A DNA stretch of 59,092 bases from Metabacillus bambusae (GCF_017497975.1 NZ_JAGDEL010000031.1:1-59092); one strand, 5' to 3'; positions 30,201-37,774 are shown, counted from the first letter of the stretch. The notes: a model not told the origin generated them from the sequence alone. Numbers and translations: made by a program.

Positions 30201-30817
30201 TATCTATTAGGGGGGCAGGTAATTTGTTAGGAGCCCAACAGCACGGATTTATCGATTCAGTTGGATTTGATCTTTATTCACAAATGCTAAAAGAAGCAAT
30301 TGAAGAAAGACAAACAGATACAACGAAAGAAAAAGCAATTGAGGTTGAAATTGACCTGCAGGTGGATGCTTATTTACCACAAGAGTATATTACAGATGGT
30401 CGTCAAAAAATTGATATGTATAAGCGCTTTAGAGCTATTACATCTCTTGAAGAATTAGAAGAGCTCCAAGAGGAAATCATTGACAGATTCGGAGAATATC
30501 CAGTTGAGGTTTCTTATTTGTTCCAAATAGCGAAAATAAAGGTATTTGCTATTCAAGAAAGAGTGGAGCTTATTAAACAAGATAAAGATGTTATTAATAT
30601 ACTCATCGAAGAGGAAGCAAGTAATAAAATAGATGGTCATAGGCTTTTTGAATTAAGCAATAAATATAACCGAATCGTAGGACTAGGTATGGATGGTAGC
30701 AGACTGAAGCTAACTGTCGCTACGAAAGGACTTACTGTCCCAAAATGGTTAGACATTATTACTGAGTTACTTAATGGCTTAGCACAAGTGAAAAAAGAGG
30801 AAATGACCCTAAATTGA
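27287..30817 (+). CDS. mfd: transcription-repair coupling factor Mfd
   Basis: 1176-residue DNA translocase that displaces RNA polymerase stalled at lesions and recruits UvrA. Order: UvrB-like N-terminal modules (about 1-350), the RNA polymerase-interacting domain (about 490-570, GDYVVHVNHGIGKYLG), then the helicase core with Walker A GDVGYGKT at 650-657, DEEQ, and the RecG-like TRG motif. A C-terminal UvrA-masking domain follows. Translation starts at TTG 27287 behind a strong GAGAGGAGGGG. No clear terminator follows; spoVT comes after 285 bases. Confidence 0.98.
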   Translation: MNSLQQYFYDTDDFKTIVSGIEEGLKEQLVAGLSGSARTVFTAALYNDLKKSVLIVTHNLYQAQKIYEDLVHLIVEDVYLYPVNDLIASEIAIASPELKAQRIEVLNRLAEGKRSIIVAPVAGVRRLLPPKEIWKDKQLKMTLGQDIDLEEYIQQFISLGYERTDMVSSPGEFSVRGGIIDIYPLTEENAIRIELFDTEIDSIRSFNIDDQRSIHMLNEISIGPAIEMIVNEDAKNRSIQAVEAGLAKSLKKMKNEQQKELLIENIQYDLERLRNGQFSQDIFKYSSLIYDKPTSLLDYFSDNIIVILDEISRIHETYDQLDREEAEWYTSLLEDGKIFQDVKMSHSYVDVVTKSKHPLIYLSLFLRHVPYTSPQNILNLSCKQMQNFHGQMHVLKNELDRWKKSNYAVVFLGVNEERTKKLEQVLEDYEINATILGDKEALVSGKVCIIEGDLQTGFELPMQKLAVITEEELFKKRVKKQVRRQKLSNAERIKSYSELEIGDYVVHVNHGIGKYLGIETLEINGIHKDYLNIRYQGSDQLYVPVEQIDQVQKYVGSEGKEPKIYKLGGSDWRRVKKKVESSVQDIADDLIKLYAEREASEGYAFSPDGEMQKEFELAFPYQETEDQIRSIQEIKKDMERLRPMDRLLCGDVGYGKTEVAIRAAFKAIADGKQVALLVPTTILAQQHFETVRERFHEYPIKVGLLSRFRSRKEINETKKGLSNGTVDMVIGTHRLLSKDVLYKDLGLLIIDEEQRFGVTHKEKIKQLKSNVDVLTLTATPIPRTLHMSMLGVRDLSVIETPPENRFPVQTYVVEYNGALVRESIEREMARGGQVFFLYNRVEDIERKAEEISMLVPDARVTYAHGKMTENELESVMLNFLEGEFDVLVSTTIIETGVDIPNVNTLIVNDADKMGLSQLYQLRGRVGRSNRVAYAYFTHRKDKVLTEVAEKRLQAIKEFTELGSGFKIAMRDLSIRGAGNLLGAQQHGFIDSVGFDLYSQMLKEAIEERQTDTTKEKAIEVEIDLQVDAYLPQEYITDGRQKIDMYKRFRAITSLEELEELQEEIIDRFGEYPVEVSYLFQIAKIKVFAIQERVELIKQDKDVINILIEEEASNKIDGHRLFELSNKYNRIVGLGMDGSRLKLTVATKGLTVPKWLDIITELLNGLAQVKKEEMTLN

Positions 30818-30902
30818 GGTTTAGTAGGTTTAGTAGGAATAGTTTAAGGAAAGGCTTATTAGTTGCTACTTCATTTAAAATGTTAAAAAATCACTTTCAT
30901 GA

Positions 30903-30932
30903 TGTATATTACATCTCTTGTGAAGGATACTA
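30903..30932 (+). promoter_or_regulatory. candidate sigma-G promoter of spoVT
   Basis: TGTATA (30903-30908), 17 bases, then GATACTA (30926-30932), one mismatch from the sigma-G -10 CATACTA. spoVT is a sigma-G gene in B. subtilis. The leader would be about 160 bases. Confidence 0.6.
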
Positions 30933-31014
30933 ATTTCAACAAATGGTGATTGTTACATAAAAAGAAAGCTCCTGTCAGAAAGTTTTTTAATAAAAACATT
31001 TAATCAGAAGGTAA

Positions 31015-31030
31015 GAGTTGATCACAACTC
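31015..31030 (+). promoter_or_regulatory. perfect palindrome in the spoVT leader
   Basis: GAGTTGATCACAACTC is an exact 16-base palindrome. It could be an operator (spoVT is autoregulated) or a small RNA hairpin of six pairs with an ATCA loop. Function not established. Confidence 0.45.
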
Positions 31031-31102
31031 AATTTGCCAATGAACAGGAAATAAAACAATCATCTTTTTTCCTATCATCCGATGAAAGTGAGGCAACATA
31101 AG

Positions 31103-31639
31103 ATGAAAGCAACTGGTATTGTTCGTCGCATTGATGATTTAGGTCGCGTAGTTATTCCAAAGGAAATTCGGAGAACACTTCGAATTCGTGAAGGAGATCC
31201 TTTAGAGATTTTCGTGGATCGAGATGGTGAGGTAATTTTAAAAAAATATTCACCTATTAGCGAACTAAGTGACTTTTCTAAGGAATACGCAGATGCCCTT
31301 TACGATAGTTTAGGTCATCCAGTTTTAATCTGTGATAGAGACACATTTATTGCAGTATCTGGTGGTTCTAAAAAGGAATATTTAAATAAGAACATAAGTG
31401 ATGTAATCGAGAAGGTAATGGAAGACAGAAATTCCGTGCTACAAACAGATGGTGGAGAAACCCAGATTATCGATGGACTGAATGAAGAGATTAAATCATA
31501 TACAATTGGGCCAATTGTCGCAAACGGTGATCCGATTGGCGCTGTCATTATCTTTTCCAAAGATCAATCAATTGGTGAAGTTGAACATAAGGCTGTCGAG
31601 ACCGCCGCAGGGTTTTTAGCACGTCAAATGGAACAGTGA
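31103..31639 (+). CDS. spoVT: SpoVT, late forespore regulator
   Basis: 178-residue AbrB-like transcription factor that adjusts sigma-G-dependent genes. The N-terminal swapped-hairpin DNA-binding domain MKATGIVRRIDDLGRVVIP (1-52) is paralogous to AbrB at 9152. The C-terminal GAF domain (about 60-178) is conserved to the last residues. ATG 31103 gives exactly the B. subtilis length; the ribosome site GTGAGG is modest. A terminator follows. Confidence 0.97.
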   Translation: MKATGIVRRIDDLGRVVIPKEIRRTLRIREGDPLEIFVDRDGEVILKKYSPISELSDFSKEYADALYDSLGHPVLICDRDTFIAVSGGSKKEYLNKNISDVIEKVMEDRNSVLQTDGGETQIIDGLNEEIKSYTIGPIVANGDPIGAVIIFSKDQSIGEVEHKAVETAAGFLARQMEQ

Positions 31640-31649
31640 TCCCAAATTA

Positions 31650-31679
31650 AAGGGGGTAGCGAATTCGCTACCCTTTTTT
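31650..31679 (+). terminator. terminator after spoVT
   Basis: GGGTAGCGAATTCGCTACCC perfect hairpin flanked by A and T runs. Confidence 0.9.
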
Positions 31680-31682
31680 ATG

Positions 31683-31847
31683 TCTAGGAAATTATAAAAT
31701 TCTAGTACTGTGGTTAAGCGCTAGGCATCCAGCTCCAGCGCCTAGCCCCTCTTGGGTCTACAGCCACTCATGAATTGAAGGTAAAAAACACCTTCTATTC
31801 ATGAGCCTCTTATGCTTGTCGGGTCTGTTCAAGGCGCTTGCGCTTTT
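31683..31847 (+). repeat. family A repeat, copy A4, near-perfect DnaA box
   Basis: Full family A unit with AT-rich leader. The DnaA-like box TGTGGTTAA (31709-31717) has one mismatch. The central hairpin is CTCATGAAT (31767-31775) / ATTCATGAG (31797-31805), a different but perfectly paired arm sequence. Confidence 0.88.
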
Positions 31848-31885
31848 ATATAATACTTCTAGAGGATTTTTGAGAGGAGATGGAC

Positions 31886-33463
31886 ATGAACGTCCAAAAG
31901 AATGGTATTAATCTGGCTATGCAGGGTGCAGTTATCCTAACCATTGCAGGATTAATTACAAAAATATTAAGCGCTGCATATCGTGTTCCATATCAAAATA
32001 TAGTAGGGGATATCGGCTTTTATATTTACCAACAAGTTTACCCCTTTTATGGTATGAGTGTGATCTTAGCAACATCAGGATTTCCGGTAATGATTTCGAA
32101 GGTAATGACAGATTATGGGTATGGAAAGTCTGTGCAAATCCGATCGAAAATTATGACAATAACCTTTTTATATTTAACAATATTTGGTATTATTTTATCT
32201 ATCTTTTTATACATATCTTCTGATGAAATAGCTGCTATTATGGGGGATTCACACTTAACAGCGCTCATTAAAGTAACATCAATTTCATTTATTATTGTGC
32301 CCTTCGTCTCGTTATTTAGAGGGTACTTTCAGTCAGAGCAAAATATGCATCCAACTGCTGTATCACAGGTTATTGAGCAAGGAATTAGGGTATCGTGTAT
32401 TTTAATAAGCTCTTATTTAATGATAAGGGCTGGCTATAATCTTTATGAAGCGGGTTTGGGAGCATTAGTAGGATCAATTGTTGGCAGTCTTGCGGCTTTC
32501 ATGATGTTGCTAATTTTTTGGAGAAAAGAACAGCAGGAGCTAATGAGATGGAATATTTCAGCACCTATTCACACATGGAAAATCCTAGCCTCCTTAATAA
32601 AGTATAGTTTGACAATTGGTTTAAGTAGTTTACTGCTTATTTTTATTCAACTCATTGATGCACTCAATCTATATTCTCTTTTAATTGGAGAAGGAATGGG
32701 AGAGGTTTTAGCGAAAGAAACAAAGGGAGTATATGATCGTGGACAACCTCTTATTCAATTAGGGACTGTTGTTGCTACATCTTTAGCATTGTCACTTGTT
32801 CCTGTTATTGCAAGTGCAAAGGTTCAAAATAATTTTAAATTAATTCAAGAGAAGCTCAATCTATCTCTAAAGATTTGTATTGTCATTAGTGTAGGTGCAT
32901 CAGCAGGGTTAATCGCAATCATGAAACCAACGAATGTTATGCTGTTCACAAATGCCTCAGGTTCTATCGTATTAATGATTTTAAGTGCATCGATTTTGTT
33001 TACTTCACTATGCTTAACAATGTTTGCTATTCTACAGGGGTTAGGTTATACCTTTTTTCCAGCTCTGTCCGTTTTAGTGGGTGTTGGGGTTAAATATATG
33101 ATGAATATCTGGCTTGTACCAGAGTATGGTGTAGTGGGAGCGGCTATTTCGACGGTGTTTTCATATAGCTTAATAGCGGTAATGACCATTTTGTTTATGG
33201 TAATAAAGGGCTATGCATTTAAGCAAAGTAAGAGTTTGATTAAGATTAGTCTCGCAACTATTTTGATGATCAGTATATTAATGATGTTTATAAAGGTTAC
33301 AGGTTTGTTTGTTGACTTGGATACTCGTCTATATGCAAGCATTGCGTCCTTTAGTGGGGTATTGATTGGCGGAAGTTTTTATGGATGGGCTATTTTAAGG
33401 CTAAACGTATTTTCACGTAATGAGCTTCAATACATTCCAATAGTAAAAAAACTTGTAAAATGA
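31886..33463 (+). CDS. yabM: YabM, MOP-superfamily flippase (SpoVB-like)
   Basis: 525-residue integral membrane protein with about 14 predicted transmembrane segments, of the polysaccharide-transport/MATE-like (MOP) superfamily that includes SpoVB and MurJ. It probably flips a lipid-linked wall or spore-envelope precursor; the substrate is unknown. The N-terminus has the family ITKILSAAYRVPYQNIVGD. ATG 31886 is set by GAGAGGAG; an in-frame ATG at 31880 is too close to that site. It is 18 bases before yabN. Confidence 0.92.
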   Translation: MNVQKNGINLAMQGAVILTIAGLITKILSAAYRVPYQNIVGDIGFYIYQQVYPFYGMSVILATSGFPVMISKVMTDYGYGKSVQIRSKIMTITFLYLTIFGIILSIFLYISSDEIAAIMGDSHLTALIKVTSISFIIVPFVSLFRGYFQSEQNMHPTAVSQVIEQGIRVSCILISSYLMIRAGYNLYEAGLGALVGSIVGSLAAFMMLLIFWRKEQQELMRWNISAPIHTWKILASLIKYSLTIGLSSLLLIFIQLIDALNLYSLLIGEGMGEVLAKETKGVYDRGQPLIQLGTVVATSLALSLVPVIASAKVQNNFKLIQEKLNLSLKICIVISVGASAGLIAIMKPTNVMLFTNASGSIVLMILSASILFTSLCLTMFAILQGLGYTFFPALSVLVGVGVKYMMNIWLVPEYGVVGAAISTVFSYSLIAVMTILFMVIKGYAFKQSKSLIKISLATILMISILMMFIKVTGLFVDLDTRLYASIASFSGVLIGGSFYGWAILRLNVFSRNELQYIPIVKKLVK

Positions 33464-33481
33464 GAGAAATGGGGTCCATAG

Positions 33482-34942
33482 ATGGCTAAGCAAATCACAA
33501 TTGTTGGTTTAGGAGCAGGTGACTTAAACCAATTGCCTTTTGGTGTATATCAATTAATTACGAAAAGTGAACATTTGTTTTTAAGAACAAAAGAGCACCC
33601 GATTATTGAAGAATTAAATAGCGAAATAACCTATGAAGCTTTTGATTTTATTTATGAAGAGAATGATGATTTTGGTGAAGTGTATAGGAAAATTGTCGAA
33701 ACATTACTAACTAAAGCTACCGAAATTGACATTGTTTATGCCGTACCAGGTCATCCACTTGTAGCAGAGAAAACTGTCCAGCTTCTACTGACTGAGGGAA
33801 GACAGAAGGGTTATACAATTGTTGTACAAGGAGGGCAGAGCTTTCTGGATTCGACATTCCAAGCACTAGAAATTGATCCAATTGAAGGATTTCAGCTTGT
33901 CGATGCATTAACATTAAAAAGTGAACAACTTCAATTAAACGGGCATGTTATCATTACTCAGGTCTATGATCAAATGGTAGCATCAGAAGTAAAGCTAACG
34001 TTAATGGAACAACTTCCTGATGATTATAAAGTTGTGGTCGTAACTGCAGCAGGAAGTAGTCAACAGCTAATTAAAGAGGTTGCGCTTTATGAACTTGATC
34101 GTGAAACTAGTGTAAATAATTTAACAAGTGTTTACATACCACCAGTCAAAAATGTGGAAATGTTGCATCATCAATTTACATCCTTACGTCAAATTATTGC
34201 TCAGTTACGCGGACCAAATGGTTGCCCATGGGATAAAGAACAAACACATCACTCATTAAAAAAGTATTTAATTGAGGAGTGCTATGAATTACTTGAGGCA
34301 ATTGAGAAAGAAGATATTGATCATATTATTGAAGAATTAGGTGATGTCCTTTTACAAGTTGTTCTTCATGCTCAAATTGGGGAAGATGATGGGATGTTTT
34401 CAATTAATGACGTGATTAAAGGAATTTCAGATAAAATGGTCCGTAGACATCCACATGTTTTTGGAGAAACAATTGTTCAAGATAGCGATGAGGTTTTAAC
34501 TAATTGGGATGCTATTAAGCGCAAAGAAAAGGATACTTCGGATAAAGAGTCAATTCTTGATTCTGTATCAATAGCTCTTCCTGCACTTTCTAAAGCCTAC
34601 CACTTGCAGAAAAAGGCCGCAAAGATCGGTTTTGATTGGCCAACTACCTATGGTGCTTGGGAAAAGGTAAAAGAAGAAATAAGTGAATTTGAGGAAGAAC
34701 TTAAATTAAATAGAGATGAGCTCCTAATGATGAAGGAGTTTGGTGACATCCTATTTGCACTCGTAAATGTGGCAAGGCATTACAAGATTGAACCAGAAGA
34801 AGCTTTATCTTCAACTAATAATAAGTTTTATGATCGCTTTCGTTACATAGAAAAAAAAGCGATGGAAAATCAAAAAGAGTTAAAAGACATGTCCTTAGAA
34901 GAAATGGATGAATATTGGAATGAAGCAAAGAAAAGAAACTAG
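33482..34942 (+). CDS. yabN: YabN, tetrapyrrole methylase/MazG fusion
   Basis: 486-residue two-domain protein. The N-terminal SAM-dependent tetrapyrrole-methylase-like domain is about 1-220 (ITIVGLGAGDLNQLPFGVY). The C-terminal MazG NTP pyrophosphohydrolase is about 235-480, with the EECYELLEAI and EELGDVLLQVV metal-binding helices; a second half repeats the pattern. MazG removes non-canonical NTPs. The role of the methylase half is not known. The fusion is normal for Bacillus. It is 17 bases before rqcP. Confidence 0.95.
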   Translation: MAKQITIVGLGAGDLNQLPFGVYQLITKSEHLFLRTKEHPIIEELNSEITYEAFDFIYEENDDFGEVYRKIVETLLTKATEIDIVYAVPGHPLVAEKTVQLLLTEGRQKGYTIVVQGGQSFLDSTFQALEIDPIEGFQLVDALTLKSEQLQLNGHVIITQVYDQMVASEVKLTLMEQLPDDYKVVVVTAAGSSQQLIKEVALYELDRETSVNNLTSVYIPPVKNVEMLHHQFTSLRQIIAQLRGPNGCPWDKEQTHHSLKKYLIEECYELLEAIEKEDIDHIIEELGDVLLQVVLHAQIGEDDGMFSINDVIKGISDKMVRRHPHVFGETIVQDSDEVLTNWDAIKRKEKDTSDKESILDSVSIALPALSKAYHLQKKAAKIGFDWPTTYGAWEKVKEEISEFEEELKLNRDELLMMKEFGDILFALVNVARHYKIEPEEALSSTNNKFYDRFRYIEKKAMENQKELKDMSLEEMDEYWNEAKKRN

Positions 34943-34959
34943 GATAAAGAGGGGTAAGT

Positions 34960-35223
34960 ATGAGACTAGATAAATTTTTAAAAGTATCAAGAATAATCAA
35001 AAGAAGAACGTTAGCAAAAGAAATTGCAGATCAAGGGAGAATTTCAATTAATGGAACACCGGGTAAGGCTAGTTCAAATGTAAAAATTGGTGATGAGCTC
35101 TTAATTCGGTTTGGTCAAAGATTAATGACAGTAGAAATTATTGACTTGAAGGAAACAACAAGAAAAGAAGAAGCATCCGAGCTTTACCGAGTCGTTAAGG
35201 AAGAGAGGGTAAATCAAGAGTAA
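34960..35223 (+). CDS. rqcP: RqcP (YabO), S4-domain ribosome quality control factor
   Basis: 87-residue Hsp15-like S4 RNA-binding protein that works with RqcH to add alanine tails to stalled nascent chains on 50S subunits. MRLDKFLKVSRIIKRRTLAKE followed by ISINGTPGKASSNVKIGD is the S4 domain. AGAGGGG precedes the ATG. It is followed by two family A repeats and then the sporulation genes yabP and yabQ. Confidence 0.95.
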   Translation: MRLDKFLKVSRIIKRRTLAKEIADQGRISINGTPGKASSNVKIGDELLIRFGQRLMTVEIIDLKETTRKEEASELYRVVKEERVNQE

Positions 35224-35243
35224 GGAGCCTCCGCTTTTCGAGG

Positions 35244-35362
35244 TGTTCAGCTCCAGCACCTAGCTCCTCGAGTTATAAGCCACTCCATAATTGAAGGGAA
35301 AGAACGCCCTCTATTATGGATCGTCTTATCTTGTCGGTAATGACCAAGGCACTTCCGCTTTT
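35244..35362 (+). repeat. family A repeat, copy A5 (no leader)
   Basis: CAGCTCCAGCACCTAGCTCC arms and AAGGCACTTCCGCTTTTC end. Central hairpin TCCATAAT (35284-35291) / ATTATGGA (35313-35320), with inner GAAGGG against GCCCTC. It is in tandem with A6. The AT-rich leader and DnaA box are missing. Confidence 0.85.
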
Positions 35363-35368
35363 CTAAGT

Positions 35369-35482
35369 GTCCAGCGCCTAGCTCCTCGAGACATAAGCCA
35401 ATCAGGAATTGAAGGTAAAGAACACCTTCTATTCCTGATCGTCTTATGCTTGTCGGAGCTGACCAAGGCGCTTCCGCTTTTC
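35369..35482 (+). repeat. family A repeat, copy A6 (no leader)
   Basis: CCAGCGCCTAGCTCCTCGAG start and AAGGCGCTTCCGCTTTTC end. Central hairpin ATCAGGAAT (35401-35409) / ATTCCTGAT (35431-35439), perfect. Confidence 0.87.
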
Positions 35483-35500
35483 GATATAGCTTGTTCTAAA

Positions 35501-35552
35501 CCGCATTCTTTTTACATACAAATGTAGAGGAAAATCCTTTATTAGAATGCGG
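35501..35552 (+). promoter_or_regulatory. inverted repeat straddling the yabP promoter
   Basis: CCGCATTCT (35501-35509) and AGAATGCGG (35544-35552) are a perfect 9-bp inverted repeat. The right arm overlaps the GCGGGGGT ribosome site of yabP. A sigma-E-like -10 (CATACAAA, 35515-35522) lies between the arms, so only read-through RNA carries both. Confidence 0.65.
35515..35522 (+). promoter_or_regulatory. candidate sigma-E -10 of yabP
   Basis: CATACAAA fits the mother-cell sigma-E -10 (CATACAHT). The -35 region (about 35494-35500) is poor. yabP and yabQ are sigma-E genes in B. subtilis. Confidence 0.5.
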
Positions 35553-35561
35553 GGGTAAAAC

Positions 35562-35873
35562 ATGAATCAATATTATGATAACAATTCGTCTGTCCATAAA
35601 GGTACAATTCAAGAGCATGATGTGATCATGAGAGGGAGAAAATTGTTAGAGATCACGGGTGTAAAACAAGTAGAAAGCTTTGACAGTGAGGAATTTCTAC
35701 TGGATACAGTTATGGGAGCTTTAGCTATTCGTGGGCAAAATCTTCAAATGAAAAACCTCGATGTAGATAAGGGAATTGTTTCAATAAAAGGAAGCAGAAT
35801 TTTTGATCTTATTTACTTAGATGAACAGCATGGGGAGAAAGCTAAAGGGCTCTTTAGCAAGTTATTTAAATGA
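35562..35873 (+). CDS. yabP: sporulation protein YabP
   Basis: 103-residue soluble mother-cell protein of the YabP/YqfC family, of unknown biochemical role. It has the family core GRKLLEITGVKQVESFDSEEFLL and GALAIRGQNLQMKNLDVDKG (each quoted in part). GCGGGGGT is the ribosome site, possibly controlled by the inverted repeat at 35501-35552. Its stop overlaps the yabQ ATG by four bases, so the two are translationally coupled. Confidence 0.93.
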   Translation: MNQYYDNNSSVHKGTIQEHDVIMRGRKLLEITGVKQVESFDSEEFLLDTVMGALAIRGQNLQMKNLDVDKGIVSIKGSRIFDLIYLDEQHGEKAKGLFSKLFK

Positions 35874-36505
35874 CGCTTACAACACAGTTTTACACAATGT
35901 TAGCAATGGTCGGTATGGGAGGCTGGATCGGAGTAGCTCTCGATACATATGGTCGCTTTTTAAAGCGACCATTGAGAGCTAGATGGGTGGTCTTTATCAA
36001 TGATTTTATGTTTTGGGTTGTTCAAGGACTTATCCTTTTCTATCTATTGCTGATCGTGAATGAAGGAGAACTACGAATTTATATCTTCCTAGCTGTGTTA
36101 TGTGGATATGCAGCCTATCAAAGTCTCCTTAAAGGAATTTATATACGTATTCTTGAACGATTAATACAGACAAGCCTCAGCATCTACCGCTTTATGCTAA
36201 AGGTTTTTCATATTATGATCGTGAAACCAATAGTAGGCCTCGTGCAGTTAATCATTGTAATTATACTAGGTACATTAAACTTTTTATGGAGATTAATAAA
36301 ATGGGCTTTTCAAATTCTATATTCATTGGTTAAAATTTTATTAGCACCAGTTAGATTCCTTTTACAAATTTTATGGAAGCTTGTCCCGTTTACAATTAGG
36401 AACTTTCTTACAAAAAATATTGTGCGTTTAGCAGGATATAGTAAAAAAATCAAGAATATAGCTAGTAAAATAAAAGCGTGGTGGCTACGGATAAAGAAGA
36501 AGTAA
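35870..36505 (+). CDS. yabQ: YabQ, cortex-formation membrane protein
   Basis: 211-residue membrane protein required for spore cortex synthesis. About five hydrophobic segments are seen (roughly 8-25, 40-62, 70-85, 108-130, 130-165), then a basic tail ending KAWWLRIKKK. The ATG overlaps the yabP stop (ATGA). divIC begins 11 bases after the stop; its ribosome site overlaps the end of yabQ. Confidence 0.92.
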   Translation: MTLTTQFYTMLAMVGMGGWIGVALDTYGRFLKRPLRARWVVFINDFMFWVVQGLILFYLLLIVNEGELRIYIFLAVLCGYAAYQSLLKGIYIRILERLIQTSLSIYRFMLKVFHIMIVKPIVGLVQLIIVIILGTLNFLWRLIKWAFQILYSLVKILLAPVRFLLQILWKLVPFTIRNFLTKNIVRLAGYSKKIKNIASKIKAWWLRIKKK

Positions 36506-36516
36506 GGAGGATATGT

Positions 36517-36885
36517 ATGAGTCTCGAAAGATCAAGGAAAATTACGGAATTACAATCACAATATATGCAGCAGCAGGAGAGACAACTACAGCTTTCAAAA
36601 AGGCGCAAAAGAGGCTTGTTTAGAAGGTTAGTAATGATCGGAATTTTGGTAATTATTTCTTCTGCTATTATGGTAACCACCATTTTCAACCAATCAAGTG
36701 CGATAGAGGAAAAGCGTGAAGAACAAAAAAAGCTTGAAAAACAACTGACCGGATTAGAAAAAGAAGAAAAACTATTAAGAGAAGAAATCGTTAAGCTTAA
36801 TGATGATGAGTATATTGCCAAGATAGCAAGAAGAGACTATTTCTTATCGGATGATAATGAGATCATCTTTAATATAAAAGATTAG
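36517..36885 (+). CDS. divIC: cell division protein DivIC
   Basis: 122-residue bitopic protein of the divisome that pairs with FtsL and DivIB at the septum. A short basic cytoplasmic N-terminus is followed by one transmembrane helix (about 37-58, MIGILVIISSAIMVTTIF) and an extracellular coiled coil rich in E and K (about 62-100). The C-terminal motif is YIAKIARRDYFLSDDNEIIF. ATG 36517 follows GTAAGGAGG; the longer frame from 36478 runs inside yabQ. Confidence 0.95.
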   Translation: MSLERSRKITELQSQYMQQQERQLQLSKRRKRGLFRRLVMIGILVIISSAIMVTTIFNQSSAIEEKREEQKKLEKQLTGLEKEEKLLREEIVKLNDDEYIAKIARRDYFLSDDNEIIFNIKD

Positions 36886-36890
36886 CCTTG

Positions 36891-36920
36891 TTGACACTCG
36901 ATTTTTTATTTATGTATAAT
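36891..36920 (+). promoter_or_regulatory. sigma-A promoter of yabR
   Basis: TTGACA (36891-36896) and TATAAT (36915-36920) with an 18-base spacer, just after divIC. Confidence 0.85.
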
Positions 36921-36972
36921 ATAATAAAGATTCGAATGATTTTTTATCTGTTTAAGGAGGAGCATTATTTTT

Positions 36973-37434
36973 ATGTCGATTGAAGTTGGCAGCAAGTTAC
37001 AGGGTAAAGTGACGGGAATTACTAATTTTGGAGCGTTTGTGGAGCTACCAGGAGGTTCAACAGGACTCGTACACATTAGTGAAGTTGCCGATAATTATGT
37101 GAAGGATATTAATGATCACTTAAAAGTCGGGGACGAGGTTACAGTAAAGGTTATTAATGTTGAGAACGATGGTAAAATTGGTCTATCTATTAAAAAAGCA
37201 ATAGATCGTCCAGAGCGCCCAGAGCGTTCAGAACGTCCAGAACGTCCAAGAAACACAGATCGTCCAAGGAATTCAGATCGCCCAAGACAAAGAGGAAATG
37301 ATTTCCGTAGTAATAACAAAGAAAACTTTGAACAAAAAATGAGTCGTTTCTTAAAAGATAGTGAAGATCGTTTGTCTTCATTGAAGCGCAATACTGAATC
37401 TAAACGCGGTGGTCGTGGAGCTAGAAGAGGTTAA
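36973..37434 (+). CDS. yabR: YabR, S1-domain RNA-binding protein
   Basis: 153-residue protein with one S1 domain (about 1-72, GSKLQGKVTGITNFGAFVEL) related to polynucleotide phosphorylase S1. It is longer than B. subtilis YabR (about 128). The extra length is a low-complexity linker of repeated RPER/RPRN units (about residues 78-110) and a basic Gly/Arg tail (KRGGRGARRG). It probably binds RNA or ribosomes. AAGGAGG precedes ATG 36973. Confidence 0.93.
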   Translation: MSIEVGSKLQGKVTGITNFGAFVELPGGSTGLVHISEVADNYVKDINDHLKVGDEVTVKVINVENDGKIGLSIKKAIDRPERPERSERPERPRNTDRPRNSDRPRQRGNDFRSNNKENFEQKMSRFLKDSEDRLSSLKRNTESKRGGRGARRG

Positions 37435-37463
37435 GCTTGCTGCTTTCATATACATTTTGCGTA

Positions 37464-37498
37464 AAAGGAAAACATCATCTAGATGTTTTCCTTTTTTT
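37464..37498 (+). terminator. terminator after yabR
   Basis: AAAGGAAAACATC / GATGTTTTCCTTT perfect 13-pair stem, loop ATCTA, followed by a T run. Confidence 0.9.
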
Positions 37499-37502
37499 AT
37501 CG

Positions 37503-37666
37503 TTTAGGAAATTATAAAATTCTTGAACTGTGGATAAGCGCACGACATCTAGCTCCAGCGCCTAGCCCATCGAGGTCATAAGCTAATTTAGAATTGAAGG
37601 CAAAGAACGCCTTCTATTCTAAATCATCTTATTTGCCTTAGGCTGATCAAGGCGCTTGCGCTTTTG
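37503..37666 (+). repeat. family A repeat, copy A7, with DnaA box
   Basis: Complete family A unit with AT-rich leader and perfect DnaA box (37529-37537). The central hairpin ATTTAGAAT (37586-37594) / ATTCTAAAT (37616-37624) has inner GAAGGC / GCCTTC. Both stems carry paired changes compared with the other copies. Confidence 0.9.
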
Positions 37667-37774
37667 TTCTGTTAGTTTAGAAAAATCCTAAAAATTAATT
37701 TTTGTATTGACGAATATTCAATTCGATTGTATTATATATCTTGTGCCTCAGAAGAGGACGTTGAGATAAGTTAT

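Noticed and set aside
35244-35482. CRISPR-like array from the tandem repeats
   Set aside because: Only two units, each a 115-bp hairpin element of family A, with no short identical repeats or unique spacers and no cas genes.
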